A stretch of 35,742 nucleotides of DNA from Gemmatimonadota bacterium (GCA_028874995.1 JAPPGM010000113.1:1-35742), one strand, 5' to 3'. Shown: positions 6,804 through 15,641, counted from the stretch's first letter. Translations and numbers: made by a program. Notes: a model not told the origin generated them from the letters alone.

Positions 6804-7652
6804 TCAGCGGAGCGTGCGGTCCAGATACGCCTTCAGACGCTGCCACGCGTCGGCGGCAGGCGCGGTCCGGACCTCGGGGTCGGCGTCCACGCGAAGCCAG
6901 AAGCCGTGGTTCACGTCGTCGTAGATGTGCAGGTCGTGCTCGATGCCCGCGGACCGGAGCGCGGCCTCGAAGGCCGCCACCGACTCGGGCGATGGTCCGT
7001 TGTCGAGGGCGGCGAAGGTGCCGTAGACCTCGTGGTCCATGGTGGCGAGCACCTCGGGATCGTCCACCAGGCGTCCGTAGAAGATTGCGGTGGCCTCGTG
7101 GTTGACGCCGTCGAGGCCGAAGGACAGCGCGACGCCGCCACCGAAACACCATCCCATCGCCCCCACCCGTCCGGTCACGTCCGGGCGCGCCTTCAGATGG
7201 GCCACCGCCGCGTCGAGGTTGGCGATCATCGCCTGCGGGTTCGCGCGCGCTTCGCGCACCAGGGCCATGTTCTCCTGCGGGTTGGAGCCGGTGCGTCCCT
7301 GGAAGAGATCGGCCGCGAGTGTGACGTACCCCTCGGCGGCGAAGTCGTCGGCGAGCTGGCGGACACGGTTCTGGAGGCCGTTCCATTCGTGGATGATGAC
7401 CAGGGCGGGGAAGGGGCCGTCGCCGGCCGGGACGGCGAGGTAGCCGGTGGTGAGGGTGTCGCCGCCGACGTAGTGAACGTCGGTGCCTTCGAGCGCGCCG
7501 CCCTGGCCGATGATGGCGGGGGGGAGGTCCTGGGGGGTGGTTGCGTTGGCTCGGGCGCCGGGGTTCTGCGCGGCGGCGTCGCGTGGTGGGGCGTCGGTGC
7601 ATGCGGGCACCAGGAGGGGTGCGAGGAGTGCGGTGGCAAGGAGGCGTCTCAT
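6804..7652 (-). CDS. Dienelactone hydrolase-like lipoprotein
   Basis: 282 residues from the ATG at 7652 (GGAGA eight bases upstream); ATG 7667 is an alternative. The signal peptide ends in the lipobox L-V-P-A-C (Cys18). The rest is an alpha/beta hydrolase of the dienelactone hydrolase family: Glu89 in 'H-E-W', nucleophile Cys169 in 'G-W-C-F-G-G-G', Asp217 in 'A-L-D-N', His249 in 'V-N-H-G-F'. The family hydrolyses lactones and esters with a Cys-His-Asp triad. Lipid-anchored, exported versions are less common than the cytoplasmic ClcD type, so the natural substrate is open. Divergent from the metallo-hydrolase gene, 96 bases away. Confidence 0.9.
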   Translation of the reverse strand: MRRLLATALLAPLLVPACTDAPPRDAAAQNPGARANATTPQDLPPAIIGQGGALEGTDVHYVGGDTLTTGYLAVPAGDGPFPALVIIHEWNGLQNRVRQLADDFAAEGYVTLAADLFQGRTGSNPQENMALVREARANPQAMIANLDAAVAHLKARPDVTGRVGAMGWCFGGGVALSFGLDGVNHEATAIFYGRLVDDPEVLATMDHEVYGTFAALDNGPSPESVAAFEAALRSAGIEHDLHIYDDVNHGFWLRVDADPEVRTAPAADAWQRLKAYLDRTLR

Positions 7653-7748
7653 GTCGGTATTCTCCATGGGGGTGACGGTGGCCTTATTGATATGGATGGG
7701 GCGCGCCGTTCGCCACAATCCCACCAGCGAAAGGAGAGGAGTCGAAGG

Positions 7749-8672
7749 ATGAGGACTTCGTACCGGAGCGGGTTCGTCCGCTTTGCCGGGCTGGCCGTTC
7801 CTGGATTGCTGGGCGCGGGCGCTGCCCCGGGTCCGGTCAACGGCCAGCAGGATATGTCGAATGTGGAGATCACGACCATCGAATTGGAGAGCGATCTCTT
7901 CATGCTGGTGGGCCGCGGCGGCAACATCGGCCTGTCGGTGGGGGACGACGGTGCCTTCCTGATCGACGACCAGTTCGCACCGCTGACGGAGAAGATCCTG
8001 GCGGCGGTCGCGGCCGTCACCGACCAGCCCGTTCGCTGGGTGCTCAACACCCACTGGCACGGAGACCACACCGGGGGCAACGAGAACCTCGGCGAGGCCG
8101 GCGCAATGATCGTGGCCCACGAGAACGTGTACCGCCGCATGAACCCGGCCGAGTTCGCGGACCTGGTCGGGCGTTCGGGCCAGGCGCCGCGCGCCGCCCT
8201 TCCGGTCGTCACCTTCGACCAGGGCGTGCGCTTCCACTGGAACGGGCGCCACATCCGGGTCACCCACATCGGGAAGGCCCACACCGACGGCGACGCGATC
8301 GTGCACTTCCCGCGGGCCAACGTCTTCCACATGGGCGACACCTTCTTCCGGAGCCGCTACCCGTTCATCGACGTGGACAGCGGGGGCGGGGTGGACGGGG
8401 TGATCGCGGCGGCCAACTTCGTGCTGGAGCGGTCGAGCGAGGGGACGCGGATCATCCCCGGGCACGGGGAGCTGGCGTCGCCGGAGCACCTGCGCGAATA
8501 CCGGGACATGCTGGAGACCGTGCGGCTGCGGGTTGCCGGACTGGTGGCCAACGGGCGGACGGAGGACCAGGTTGTAGCCGCGGCGCCGACTGCGGATCTG
8601 GATGCGGTTTGGGGGGAGAATCCGGAGAGGTTCGTGCGGGCGGTGTACCGGAGTCTGGCGGGGTCGAATTAG
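7749..8672 (+). CDS. Secreted metallo-beta-lactamase-fold hydrolase
   Basis: 307 residues. The ATG at 7749 follows a purine-rich site (AAAGGAGAGGAG). A signal peptide spans about residues 10-33. The zinc-binding signature is T-H-W-H-G-D-H (His102, His104, Asp106, His107), with later ligands in 'G-K-A-H-T-D-G-D', 'H-M-G-D-T' and 'P-G-H-G-E'. This fits the class B-like/SoxH branch rather than a proven antibiotic resistance enzyme; the conserved 'AHTDGD' and 'GHGELAS' motifs are typical of general MBL-fold hydrolases. Transcribed away from the dienelactone hydrolase gene and followed 112 bases later by the M20 gene. Confidence 0.9.
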   Translation: MRTSYRSGFVRFAGLAVPGLLGAGAAPGPVNGQQDMSNVEITTIELESDLFMLVGRGGNIGLSVGDDGAFLIDDQFAPLTEKILAAVAAVTDQPVRWVLNTHWHGDHTGGNENLGEAGAMIVAHENVYRRMNPAEFADLVGRSGQAPRAALPVVTFDQGVRFHWNGRHIRVTHIGKAHTDGDAIVHFPRANVFHMGDTFFRSRYPFIDVDSGGGVDGVIAAANFVLERSSEGTRIIPGHGELASPEHLREYRDMLETVRLRVAGLVANGRTEDQVVAAAPTADLDAVWGENPERFVRAVYRSLAGSN

Positions 8673-8700
8673 AGTCTTCCGCAACGAGCCCACAGGAAAA

Positions 8701-8737
8701 TGTAATCCTGAGTTTACAAAATGTCATGTCCAATTTA
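8701..8737. promoter_or_regulatory. AT-rich putative promoter/operator before the M20 gene
   Basis: A short AT-rich island in a GC-rich background. TGTAA (8701-8705) and TTACA (8714-8718) form an inverted repeat, and a further TTTACA lies about 15 bases on. TTTACA at 8713 could serve as a -35 box; the -10 is not clear. Confidence 0.35.
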
Positions 8738-8784
8738 CACGCCTGGACGCCGAGACTTCACAACCACAAGAACAGGAAACCACC

Positions 8785-10125
8785 ATGACCGATGTGCCGC
8801 CCAAACGCCGCCTCCCCCTCGGGACCGCAGCCATGCTGGGCGCGGCTGTCCTCGTCGCCCCCGCACCACCGCTTTGCGCACAGGAAGCACAGGAGGCGCA
8901 GATCGAGGAGGTCCTCGCCCGGGTCCAGGACTCGATCATTCGCCTGCGGGAACACATCCACCGGTACCCGGAACTCGGCAATCGCGAGTTCAAGACGGCG
9001 GAGCTGGTTGCGAATCACCTGCGCTCGCTCAACTTCGACGAGGTGCAGACGGGGATCGCGCACACAGGCGTGGTGGGGATTCTGCGGGGTGGGCTTCCCG
9101 GGCCGGTGGTTGCGGTTCGGGCCGACATGGACGCGCTCCCGGTCACCGAGGACACGCCGTATCCGTTCAAGTCGACGGTGCGGACCACCTACCTGGGACA
9201 GGAGGTGGGGGTGTCGCACGCGTGCGGGCATGATATCCATGTTGCGGTGCAGCTGGGGGTGGCCTCGGTGCTGGCGTCGATGCGCGACGAGATTCCGGGC
9301 ACGATCAAGTTCATCTTCCAGCCGGCCGAGGAGGGGCCGCCTCCGGGTGAGGAGGGCGGTGCGGACCTGATGGTGGCGGAAGGCGTGCTGGAGGACCCCG
9401 CGCCGAGCGCGATCTTCGGGCTGCACAGTTTCGCGGAGATGGAGGTTGGGAAGGTGGGCTTCACGTCGGGGCCGGCGCTTGCCGCGGTGGACCACTTCAA
9501 GATCCGGATCGTGGGAAAGCAGTCGCACGGGGCGGCGCCGCACCTGGGCATCGACCCGGTCGTGATGGCTTCGCAGGCGGTGACCGCCTTCCAGACGATC
9601 CGGTCGCGCAACCTTCCCCCGCTCGAGCCCAGCGTGGTGACGGTGGGGATCTTCAGGGGCGGGAACCGCTTCAACATCATCCCGAACGAGGTCGAGCTCG
9701 AGGGGACGGTGCGCACCTACAACCCCGACGTGCGTGATGCGGTCGAGCAGCGCATGGGCGAGATCCTGGCGGGGATCACGGCGGCGGGGGGCGGGACGTA
9801 CGAACTGGACTACGACCGCGGCACCCCCGCGACGATCAACGACCCGGAGCTGGGTGCGCGCATGCTGCCCACGCTGGAGCGGGTGATTGGCGCGGAGAAT
9901 GTGGTGAAGCTGGATCCGACGATGGGTGGGGAGGACTTCGCGTACTTCGCGAATGAGGTGCCGGGGTTCTACTTCAGGCTGGGGCAGGTCTTGCCCGGAG
10001 GGACTTCGGGGGGACACCACACGCCGGATTTTCAGGCAGACAATTCGGCGGTTCCGGTGGGGATTCGTGCGATGTCGAATCTGTTGCTGGACTATCTGCG
10101 GGGAGCGCGGCCGGCGTCGGAGTAG
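8785..10125 (+). CDS. Secreted M20-family amidohydrolase
   Basis: 446 residues; the ATG at 8785 has AGGAAA upstream. A signal peptide (to about residue 32, 'L-C-A-Q') is followed by the M20D amidohydrolase core: 'HRYPELGNREF', 'VRADMDALPV', metal ligands Cys147 and His149 in 'H-A-C-G-H-D', Glu182/183 in 'Q-P-A-E-E-G', and the C-terminal 'G-G-E-D-F'. Relatives (IAA-amino-acid hydrolase, N-acyl-amino-acid deacylase, hippurate hydrolase) cleave amide bonds of N-acyl amino acids. The bacterial dimerisation domain is present in the middle ('QSHGAAPHLGIDP'). An exported form suggests scavenging of acylated amino acids or peptides. Confidence 0.92.
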   Translation: MTDVPPKRRLPLGTAAMLGAAVLVAPAPPLCAQEAQEAQIEEVLARVQDSIIRLREHIHRYPELGNREFKTAELVANHLRSLNFDEVQTGIAHTGVVGILRGGLPGPVVAVRADMDALPVTEDTPYPFKSTVRTTYLGQEVGVSHACGHDIHVAVQLGVASVLASMRDEIPGTIKFIFQPAEEGPPPGEEGGADLMVAEGVLEDPAPSAIFGLHSFAEMEVGKVGFTSGPALAAVDHFKIRIVGKQSHGAAPHLGIDPVVMASQAVTAFQTIRSRNLPPLEPSVVTVGIFRGGNRFNIIPNEVELEGTVRTYNPDVRDAVEQRMGEILAGITAAGGGTYELDYDRGTPATINDPELGARMLPTLERVIGAENVVKLDPTMGGEDFAYFANEVPGFYFRLGQVLPGGTSGGHHTPDFQADNSAVPVGIRAMSNLLLDYLRGARPASE

Positions 10126-10128
10126 GGT

Positions 10129-11502
10129 CTAATCCGGTCCGCCGCCCCGGTCCAGCCCGTACATGTGCACGTATTCGATGTGGAGGTCGTCCCGAACGAG
10201 GCCGAGGACGTAGTCCGCGCCGATCTCGGTGATGCGGAGGTCCTGGGGCAATTTGACGGTGCCGAGATAGACGCCGTTCGGGCGGAAGACGTCGTGGAGG
10301 CCCGAAGCGGCCGGTATCACCCATTCCTTGCCGTCCGGCGTAGTGATCTCCCTCATCGCCCCCTCGTCGCCCGCGGTTGGTGACGGTCCCTGGCGGACCC
10401 ACAGGTACCCGAGGTCGTCGAGCAGGAAACCCTCGGCGATAGACAGCGAATCGATTGCCGACCAACGCTCGTCTTCCGCGTCCCTCCCGGAGTCCTGAGC
10501 GCCAAACGACCCCCATTTCGCCAGGAAGTCGGCCTCTTCCGCCGTCCGGGCACGCCGCGGGGCTTGCCGTTCGACCACCAGCGTCAGCGCGCTGGTGGCA
10601 ACGTCCCAGAACTCGATCCTGTAGTTGTCGTTGCGGGCGAACAAGAGAGTGGGCCGGGGACGGTTGCCGACCCGGAAGATTCCCTTCAATCCCAACGGCG
10701 AGCGAATGGGGCCGCGCCAACGGCTGTCGTCCACGGTCCAGGCCATCTCGACGAAGTTGCCGAGGGTGTCGAGCCTTTCCAGCTCCCACGTGGTCCGCAT
10801 GATCGTCACCTCGCGAGTGAAGATGTCGGGCATCGGATCGTCGAACTCGCTGTGGCAAACCACGATCTGATCTTGCAGGTAATAGGGCTCGAATGGACAG
10901 TATTGGAGGTAGAGGCGCCCCCACCGGCGGAATCGAGCGTAGTCGACTTTCCCGTGCTCGAGCAGGTCGCCGCCGGAGCCGAAGCGCACGCGGTCCTGGC
11001 CGTTCTGCAGCTGCAGGATATCCCCCGGGAGCTTCGTGAGAACCGCGCGCGAGTCGGGGTACGGCCTCGTCTCGCCTGGGCCGTCCCCGATGCCGCCGGC
11101 GGTCCATAGCAGGCCCCCGGAGGGGTCGAAGGCCCGGAGTTGCGCATCCTCGATCTCGAGCACGACGACCGTGCCGTCGGTCAGCCGGGTCGCTTCACCG
11201 AGCCGTTGGAATTGTTGCTCGACGGGATAGTCGACGGTTCCCAGGGTCAGCACGGGCTCGGGCGTCACCCGCCATCCCTCGGACTCGCCCCACTGCGGGC
11301 CCGAATTCACGACCACGCGGACGCCCGCGCTGTCGGTGACCGTGAACGCGGGTGGCGGGGGCTCCCCGGGTATTTCGGAACAGCCGGCGGCGAACAGGGC
11401 CAGAAAGCACGTCGGATGGAGTCTGCTGCTCCGTCTCCTTCTCTCTCGATCCCCGTGCACCGATGACAAAGCGGTTTCAGAACCCGCTATTCCCGTGATC
11501 AT
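10129..11502 (-). CDS. 6-bladed beta-propeller lipoprotein (copy 2)
   Basis: 457 residues. The ATG at 11502 has GAGGAGG seven bases upstream. An Arg-rich N-region precedes a hydrophobic stretch and the lipobox F-A-A-G-C (Cys41). The mature part contains repeats such as 'LTDGTVVVLEIEDAQLRAFDPSGGLLWTAG' followed by 'G-D-G-P-G-E', the pattern of NHL-like six-bladed propellers. It is paralogous to the adjacent gene 11550-13001, with shared 'FRRWGR', 'YCPF', 'RPNGVYLGTV' and the final 'YGLDRGGGPD'. Such propellers usually bind ligands or proteins; no catalytic site is seen. It lies 47 bases after its paralogue and likely shares a transcript. Confidence 0.88.
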   Translation of the reverse strand: MITGIAGSETALSSVHGDRERRRRSSRLHPTCFLALFAAGCSEIPGEPPPPAFTVTDSAGVRVVVNSGPQWGESEGWRVTPEPVLTLGTVDYPVEQQFQRLGEATRLTDGTVVVLEIEDAQLRAFDPSGGLLWTAGGIGDGPGETRPYPDSRAVLTKLPGDILQLQNGQDRVRFGSGGDLLEHGKVDYARFRRWGRLYLQYCPFEPYYLQDQIVVCHSEFDDPMPDIFTREVTIMRTTWELERLDTLGNFVEMAWTVDDSRWRGPIRSPLGLKGIFRVGNRPRPTLLFARNDNYRIEFWDVATSALTLVVERQAPRRARTAEEADFLAKWGSFGAQDSGRDAEDERWSAIDSLSIAEGFLLDDLGYLWVRQGPSPTAGDEGAMREITTPDGKEWVIPAASGLHDVFRPNGVYLGTVKLPQDLRITEIGADYVLGLVRDDLHIEYVHMYGLDRGGGPD

Positions 11503-11549
11503 CCAAACCTCCTCGTTCCTTGGCGCGGGCGCAGCCGCAGCCCGCGAGA

Positions 11550-13001
11550 TCACCCCGGCCCGCCCCCCCGGTCCAGCCCATAGACCCGCACGTACTCGAC
11601 ATCGAGGCCATCCCTCGTCTTGCCGAGCACGTAGTCCGCGCCGATCTCTTCCACCTCAAGGTCGTGGGGGAGTTGCACGGTCCCCAGGTACACGCCGTCC
11701 GGCCGGAAGACGTCGTGGAGGCCGGAGGGGCGCGGGAGCGTCCACTCCTTGCCCGTGTAGTCTGTGAATTCGCTTGTCAGGCCCTCGTCACCCTCCGATG
11801 GAGACGGACTCCGGCGGACCCAGAGGAAACCGAGTTCGTCGAGCAGGAAGTCCTCGGCGATGGACAGGGAATCGAGCGCCTGCCAGCGGTCGTCGGCCGG
11901 ATCCAGATCCGAGCGGTCGTTCCCGGGTAGCATCATCACTCCCCATTGAAGCGTATAGGTGGCTTCCTCCTGCGTCCGGGCTCTCCGGGGGGCTCGCCGC
12001 TCGACCACCATGGACAGCGCCCCGGTCAGGATGTCCCACACCTCGATCCGGTACCGGTCGTTGCGGGCGTAAAGGAGCCGGGGCCGGTCACGCACACCGA
12101 CCCTTAGAATGCCCTTCGGACCCAGTGGCGAGGAGACCCGATGGGTCCTGCGCCCCCCGAACCGCTCCCTCATCAGGTCGGTGTATTCAGGGCCGGCGAG
12201 AACCACTGAATAGTCCATCTCCACCGACGCGCGGACCGCCCGGAAGAAGGTGCCCAGTGTATCGAGCCCGTCCAACGACCAGTCGGTCCGCATGACCGCC
12301 TGCTCGCGGACCGGACTGTCGGCGTCGGACGCGTCCAGCCCGGCGGTGTCGCAAAACACGATCGCATCCTGCAGGAAATAGGCACTGAATGGGCAGTATT
12401 GCAGGAAGATCCGCCCCCATCGGCGGAAGCGCGTGTAGTCGACCTTGACGTGCTCAAGCAGGCCGCCGCCGGAGCTGAAGCGCACGCGGGCCTGGCCGTT
12501 CTGCAGCTGCAGGGTATCGCCCGGGAGCCTCGTAAGGACTGCGCGCGTATCGTCGTACGGCCTCGTCTCGCCGGGACCGTCCCCGATGCCGCCGGCAGTC
12601 CAGAGCAGGGTCCCGGAGGGGTCGAAGGCCCGCAGCTCCGCATCGTCGATCTCGAGCACGACGACCGTGCCGTCGCTCAGCCGGGTGACCTCGCCGAGCC
12701 GGAGGAATTGCTGCTCTACGGGATAGTCCACCGTCCCCAGAGTCAGCACGGGGTCGGGCGTCACCTGCCATCCCTCGTTCTCGGCCCACTGAGGTGCGGA
12801 GTTTACCACGACGCGAACGCCCGCGCTGTCTGTGGCGGTGAAGGTGGGGGGAGGTGGTTCCGCAGGTGTCTCGGAGCAGCCGGCGGCGAACAGGGCCAGC
12901 AAGCCGGCGACGGCAAACCCGAGGCTCCGTTGTCTGCTGTCGGAGCGGCGGTCCCGGGGTAACGGGCTGGCGAACCGGAGCAGGGTGGTTTGCGACGTCA
13001 T
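11550..13001 (-). CDS. 6-bladed beta-propeller lipoprotein (copy 1)
   Basis: 483 residues; the ATG at 13001 has AAGGAGG nine bases upstream. Arg-rich N-region, hydrophobic segment and lipobox F-A-A-G-C (Cys42). Same propeller repeats as its downstream neighbour ('LSDGTVVVLEIDDAELRAFDPSG', 'WTAGGIGDGPGE') and the same C-terminal 'VYGLDRGGGPG'. Compared with copy 2 it carries an insertion at about residues 245-290 ('FFRAVRASVEMDYSVV...'). The pair is a tandem duplication. Two tyrosine/cysteine-containing stretches (YCPF...VFCDTAG) could be disulfide-bonded. Function not recognised. Confidence 0.88.
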   Translation of the reverse strand: MTSQTTLLRFASPLPRDRRSDSRQRSLGFAVAGLLALFAAGCSETPAEPPPPTFTATDSAGVRVVVNSAPQWAENEGWQVTPDPVLTLGTVDYPVEQQFLRLGEVTRLSDGTVVVLEIDDAELRAFDPSGTLLWTAGGIGDGPGETRPYDDTRAVLTRLPGDTLQLQNGQARVRFSSGGGLLEHVKVDYTRFRRWGRIFLQYCPFSAYFLQDAIVFCDTAGLDASDADSPVREQAVMRTDWSLDGLDTLGTFFRAVRASVEMDYSVVLAGPEYTDLMRERFGGRRTHRVSSPLGPKGILRVGVRDRPRLLYARNDRYRIEVWDILTGALSMVVERRAPRRARTQEEATYTLQWGVMMLPGNDRSDLDPADDRWQALDSLSIAEDFLLDELGFLWVRRSPSPSEGDEGLTSEFTDYTGKEWTLPRPSGLHDVFRPDGVYLGTVQLPHDLEVEEIGADYVLGKTRDGLDVEYVRVYGLDRGGGPG

Positions 13002-13025
13002 TCCGGAGTCCTCCTTGCCGGGGTC

Positions 13026-13050
13026 CCGGGGTCAGGGCGGGCAACCCCGG
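13026..13050 (-). terminator. Possible terminator/hairpin after asnB
   Basis: CCGGGGT (13026-13032) and ACCCCGG (13044-13050) form a seven-base perfect stem with an 11-base loop, between the asnB stop and the propeller gene. No T-run follows, so intrinsic termination is uncertain. Confidence 0.35.
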
Positions 13051-13093
13051 CCCTCTCGCATTTTCGATGGGCCACGACGCCATGGATGTTGCC

Positions 13094-14752
13094 TCAATAC
13101 GCCGCCCGATGCACCCCCGCCACCGCCCTCCCCGACGGATCCACCGTCCTCGACAGCTCCGCGTCCCACGCCAGCGCCTCCGGCGTCGAACAAGCCACGC
13201 TCGGCCCGCCCGGGACGCACCGCGCCGCATCGGGCAACGGAAAGTGGGACTCGAAGATCCGCCGGTAGAGGTAGGCCTCCTTGTCCGCCGGCGGATTGTG
13301 GGGGAAGCGGAAGCGCGCATTGGCCATCTGGCGGTCCGTGACCTGCTCCGCCGCGTGCTCCCGGAGAGCGTCGATCCAGGAATAGCCCACACCGTCCGAG
13401 AACTGCTCCTTCTGGCGCCATAGCACGGTGTCTGGCAGGTAGTCGGCGAATGCCTCGCGCAGAATCCGCTTCTCGATCCCGCCTGCGGGCATCTTGGCGG
13501 CCGGGTCGATCGACATGGCCACGTCCAGAAACTCCTTGTCGAGGAAGGGGACGCGGGCCTCGACGCCCCACGCGGCGGTCGCCTTGTTCGCGCGCAGACA
13601 GTCGTACTGGTGCAGGCGGTCGAGCTTGCGGACGGTCTCCTCGTGGAAGGCGCGGGGATCGGGGGCGCGGTGGAAGTACAGGTAGCCGCCGAAGACCTCG
13701 TCCGCCCCTTCGCCCGAAAGGACCATCTTCACACCGAGGGTGCGGATACGTCGCGCCATCAGGTACATGGGGGTGGCGGCGCGCACGGTGGTGACGTCGA
13801 AGGTCTCCAGGTGGTGGATGACGTCGGAGAGCGCGTCGAGTCCCTCCTGGATCGTGAAGTGGAACTGGTGGTGCACGGTGCCGATGTGGTCGGCGACGAT
13901 ACGGGCGGCGGCCAGGTCCGGCGACCCCTCCAGCCCGATGCAGAAGGAGTGCAGGCGGGGCCACCACGCCTCGGTGCGGTCGTCGTCCTCGATGCGGTGG
14001 CGGGCGTAGCGTTGGGCCACGGCGGCGATGATGGAGGAGTCCAGTCCCCCGGAGAGGAGCACGCCGTAGGGGACATCGGACATGAGCTGGCGGTGGACGG
14101 CGGCTTCGAGGGATTTGCGGAGGGTGGCGGGGTCGGGGTCGGCGTTGGCGGCGGCGTGGTTTCGCCAGGGGCGCTCATAGTACGGGCGCGGGGTGCCGTC
14201 GGCGGAATCGAGGACGTGGCCGGGGGGGAACTCGGAGACGGTGCGGCAGACGGGGATGAGGGCCTTCATTTCGGAGGCGACATGGAAGCGTCCCTCGTCG
14301 TCGTGGCCGGTGTAGAGCGGGACGATACCCATGTGGTCGCGTGCGACGATGTACCGGTCCGCGCCCGCGTCGTGGAGGACGAAGGCGAAGATCCCGTTCA
14401 ACCGGTCCAGGAAACCGCTGCCCTCCTCGGCGTAGAGCGCCAGGATGACCTCGCAGTCGCTGCGGGTCCGGAAGTCGTAGGGGCGTGTTAGCGCGGCTTC
14501 CAGTTCGCGGTGGTTGTAGATCTCTCCGTTGACGGCCAGGATGTGAGTGCCATCCGGGCTGCGAAGCGGCTGAGCCCCGTTCTCCACATCCACGATGGCC
14601 AGCCGGTTGTGGGCCAGGACGGCCCGCTCGTCGGCGTAGACGCCGGACCAGTCCGGACCGCGGTGGCGCTGGATCCGGGAGAGCGCCAGGACCCGCTCGC
14701 GCGGAACCGGCTCGGAGGGATCGAGTCCCAGGATGGCGAGGACGGAGCACAT
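13094..14752 (-). CDS. asnB: Asparagine synthetase B (glutamine-hydrolysing)
   Basis: 552 residues, the length of E. coli-type AsnB. It makes asparagine from aspartate, ATP and glutamine. Met1-Cys2 starts the class II glutaminase domain (Cys2 becomes the N-terminal nucleophile), with 'HRGPDWSG', 'HNRLAIVD' and 'NGEIYNH'. The synthetase domain has the pyrophosphate loop 'L-S-G-G-L-D-S-S' and 'L-S-G-E-G-A-D-E-V-F-G-G-Y'. The ATG at 14752 is fixed by the need for Cys2; no ribosome site lies upstream, but a TATCTT box ends six bases before the ATG, suggesting a leaderless transcript. Divergent from the selenoprotein-like gene. Confidence 0.96.
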   Translation of the reverse strand: MCSVLAILGLDPSEPVPRERVLALSRIQRHRGPDWSGVYADERAVLAHNRLAIVDVENGAQPLRSPDGTHILAVNGEIYNHRELEAALTRPYDFRTRSDCEVILALYAEEGSGFLDRLNGIFAFVLHDAGADRYIVARDHMGIVPLYTGHDDEGRFHVASEMKALIPVCRTVSEFPPGHVLDSADGTPRPYYERPWRNHAAANADPDPATLRKSLEAAVHRQLMSDVPYGVLLSGGLDSSIIAAVAQRYARHRIEDDDRTEAWWPRLHSFCIGLEGSPDLAAARIVADHIGTVHHQFHFTIQEGLDALSDVIHHLETFDVTTVRAATPMYLMARRIRTLGVKMVLSGEGADEVFGGYLYFHRAPDPRAFHEETVRKLDRLHQYDCLRANKATAAWGVEARVPFLDKEFLDVAMSIDPAAKMPAGGIEKRILREAFADYLPDTVLWRQKEQFSDGVGYSWIDALREHAAEQVTDRQMANARFRFPHNPPADKEAYLYRRIFESHFPLPDAARCVPGGPSVACSTPEALAWDAELSRTVDPSGRAVAGVHRAAY

Positions 14753-14831
14753 GTCGTTAAGATACCTGCGACACCGATCGACGGTGTACCCGCACAGACA
14801 GCAACCGCCCCCGAGAAACGGACGGCACCCG

Positions 14832-15458
14832 ATGAGACTTTCAATCCGATCCCTGGCCACCGCATGCGCCCTCGCGCTCCTCGCCCTTTTCGTTGCGGTC
14901 GGGCCCGTGTCCACCGCGCAGGCGCAGGAACTCGGACCCGCGGACGGCCGCGAACTGCCCCGCGCCGACCTGGAGCGGGTGGCCGTGGGCGACGAGGCGC
15001 CGAACTTCACCCTGGCGTCGTACGGCGGCGAGGCGGTGGAGCTGGCGAGCTTCCGGGGCCAGAAGTTCGTGGTGCTGGTCTTCTACCGGGGCCACTGGTG
15101 ACCCTTCTGCGCCAGTCAGCTCGGCGAGCTGAGAGCCCTTCTCCCCGACGAACTCAAGGAGCAGACCGAGGTCGTCACGGTATCGGCGGACGACCAGGAG
15201 GGGATGAAGAGGATGATCGACAGGATCTCGAAGGATGACAAGGTCATGCCCGACTTCGTGATGCTCTCGGATCCGGACCACGCGGTGATCGACCGGTATG
15301 GCCTCTTCAACGAGGACTCGTCACGGAGGAGGCCGTTCCCGCATCCGGCCACGTACGTGATCGACAAGGAGGGGGTGGTGCGGTACCGGTTCGTGGAGGT
15401 GGACTACAAGGTGCGTCCGACGAACGAGGACATTCTGGAGGTGCTGAAGGGGTTGTAG
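14832..15458 (+). CDS. Secreted peroxiredoxin-like protein with in-frame TGA: candidate selenoprotein
   Basis: One frame of 209 codons runs from ATG 14832 to TAG 15458, interrupted only by a TGA at 15099-15101 (codon 90). A signal peptide (residues 1-32) is followed by an AhpC/TSA-like redoxin domain: 'GDEAPNFTLASYGG', 'FVVLVFYRGHW', then TGA, then P-F-C, continuing 'ASQLGELRALLPDEL', 'VTVSADD' and 'PDFVMLSDPDHAVIDRYGLF'. In this family the position after 'YRG-x-W' is the redox-active Cys of W-C-P-x-C. TGA there gives U-x-x-C with Cys93 intact, the classic pattern for selenocysteine. A SECIS-like hairpin follows. If selenocysteine is not inserted, the product would be an 89-residue fragment; a TGC-to-TGA mutation or sequencing error is the alternative. 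The ribosome site is weak. Confidence 0.78.
15116..15132 (+). promoter_or_regulatory. SECIS-like hairpin downstream of the in-frame TGA
   Basis: TCAGCTC (15116-15122), loop GGC (15123-15125), GAGCTGA (15126-15132): a perfect seven-base-pair stem whose loop begins with GG. The loop begins 21 bases after the TGA. Bacterial SECIS elements have a short stem, a small loop with G in the first two positions, and roughly 16-37 bases between UGA and loop. Pairing was found by eye, not by folding. Confidence 0.6.
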
Positions 15459-15483
15459 GGGGGCGGGGGCGCAAGGGAAATCT

Positions 15484-15540
15484 GTCCCAAACAGACATGT
15501 ATGCGCCCGTCCGGGGCGTTTAGGATGGTGTCGCTTGATC
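15484..15540 (+). promoter_or_regulatory. 57-nt shared promoter element, copy P3 (propeller/ABC operon)
   Basis: A 26-base core (15484-15509) with GTCCC and ACATGTATGCGCCCG, eleven bases, then TAGGAT (15521-15526, -10-like), then TGATC (15536-15540). All three spacings are identical in the copies at 18403 and 19349; the core differs from the 19349 copy at one base. A clear -35 box is not visible, so an activator may bind the core. Confidence 0.7.
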
Positions 15541-15641
15541 GTGAGACGACCGTTCCAACACCCTGGAGAATGAGAATTGAACGCAGTTGCTTCTGAATCG
15601 CTTGGCGAGAGCGCGCTCGCCCGAACGCTTCGCGCGAATCG

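Noticed and set aside
6696-7748. N-terminal extension of the metallo-beta-lactamase-fold frame
   Set aside because: It is antisense to the dienelactone hydrolase gene; the signal peptide starts at 7749 after a good ribosome site.
7653-8693. N-terminal extension of the dienelactone hydrolase frame
   Set aside because: It runs antisense through the metallo-beta-lactamase gene; the lipobox signal peptide and ribosome site place the start at 7652.
15594-15596. Second selenocysteine codon in the propeller frame
   Set aside because: The TGA follows only eight codons with no redox motif and no hairpin; a later start for the propeller explains it better.
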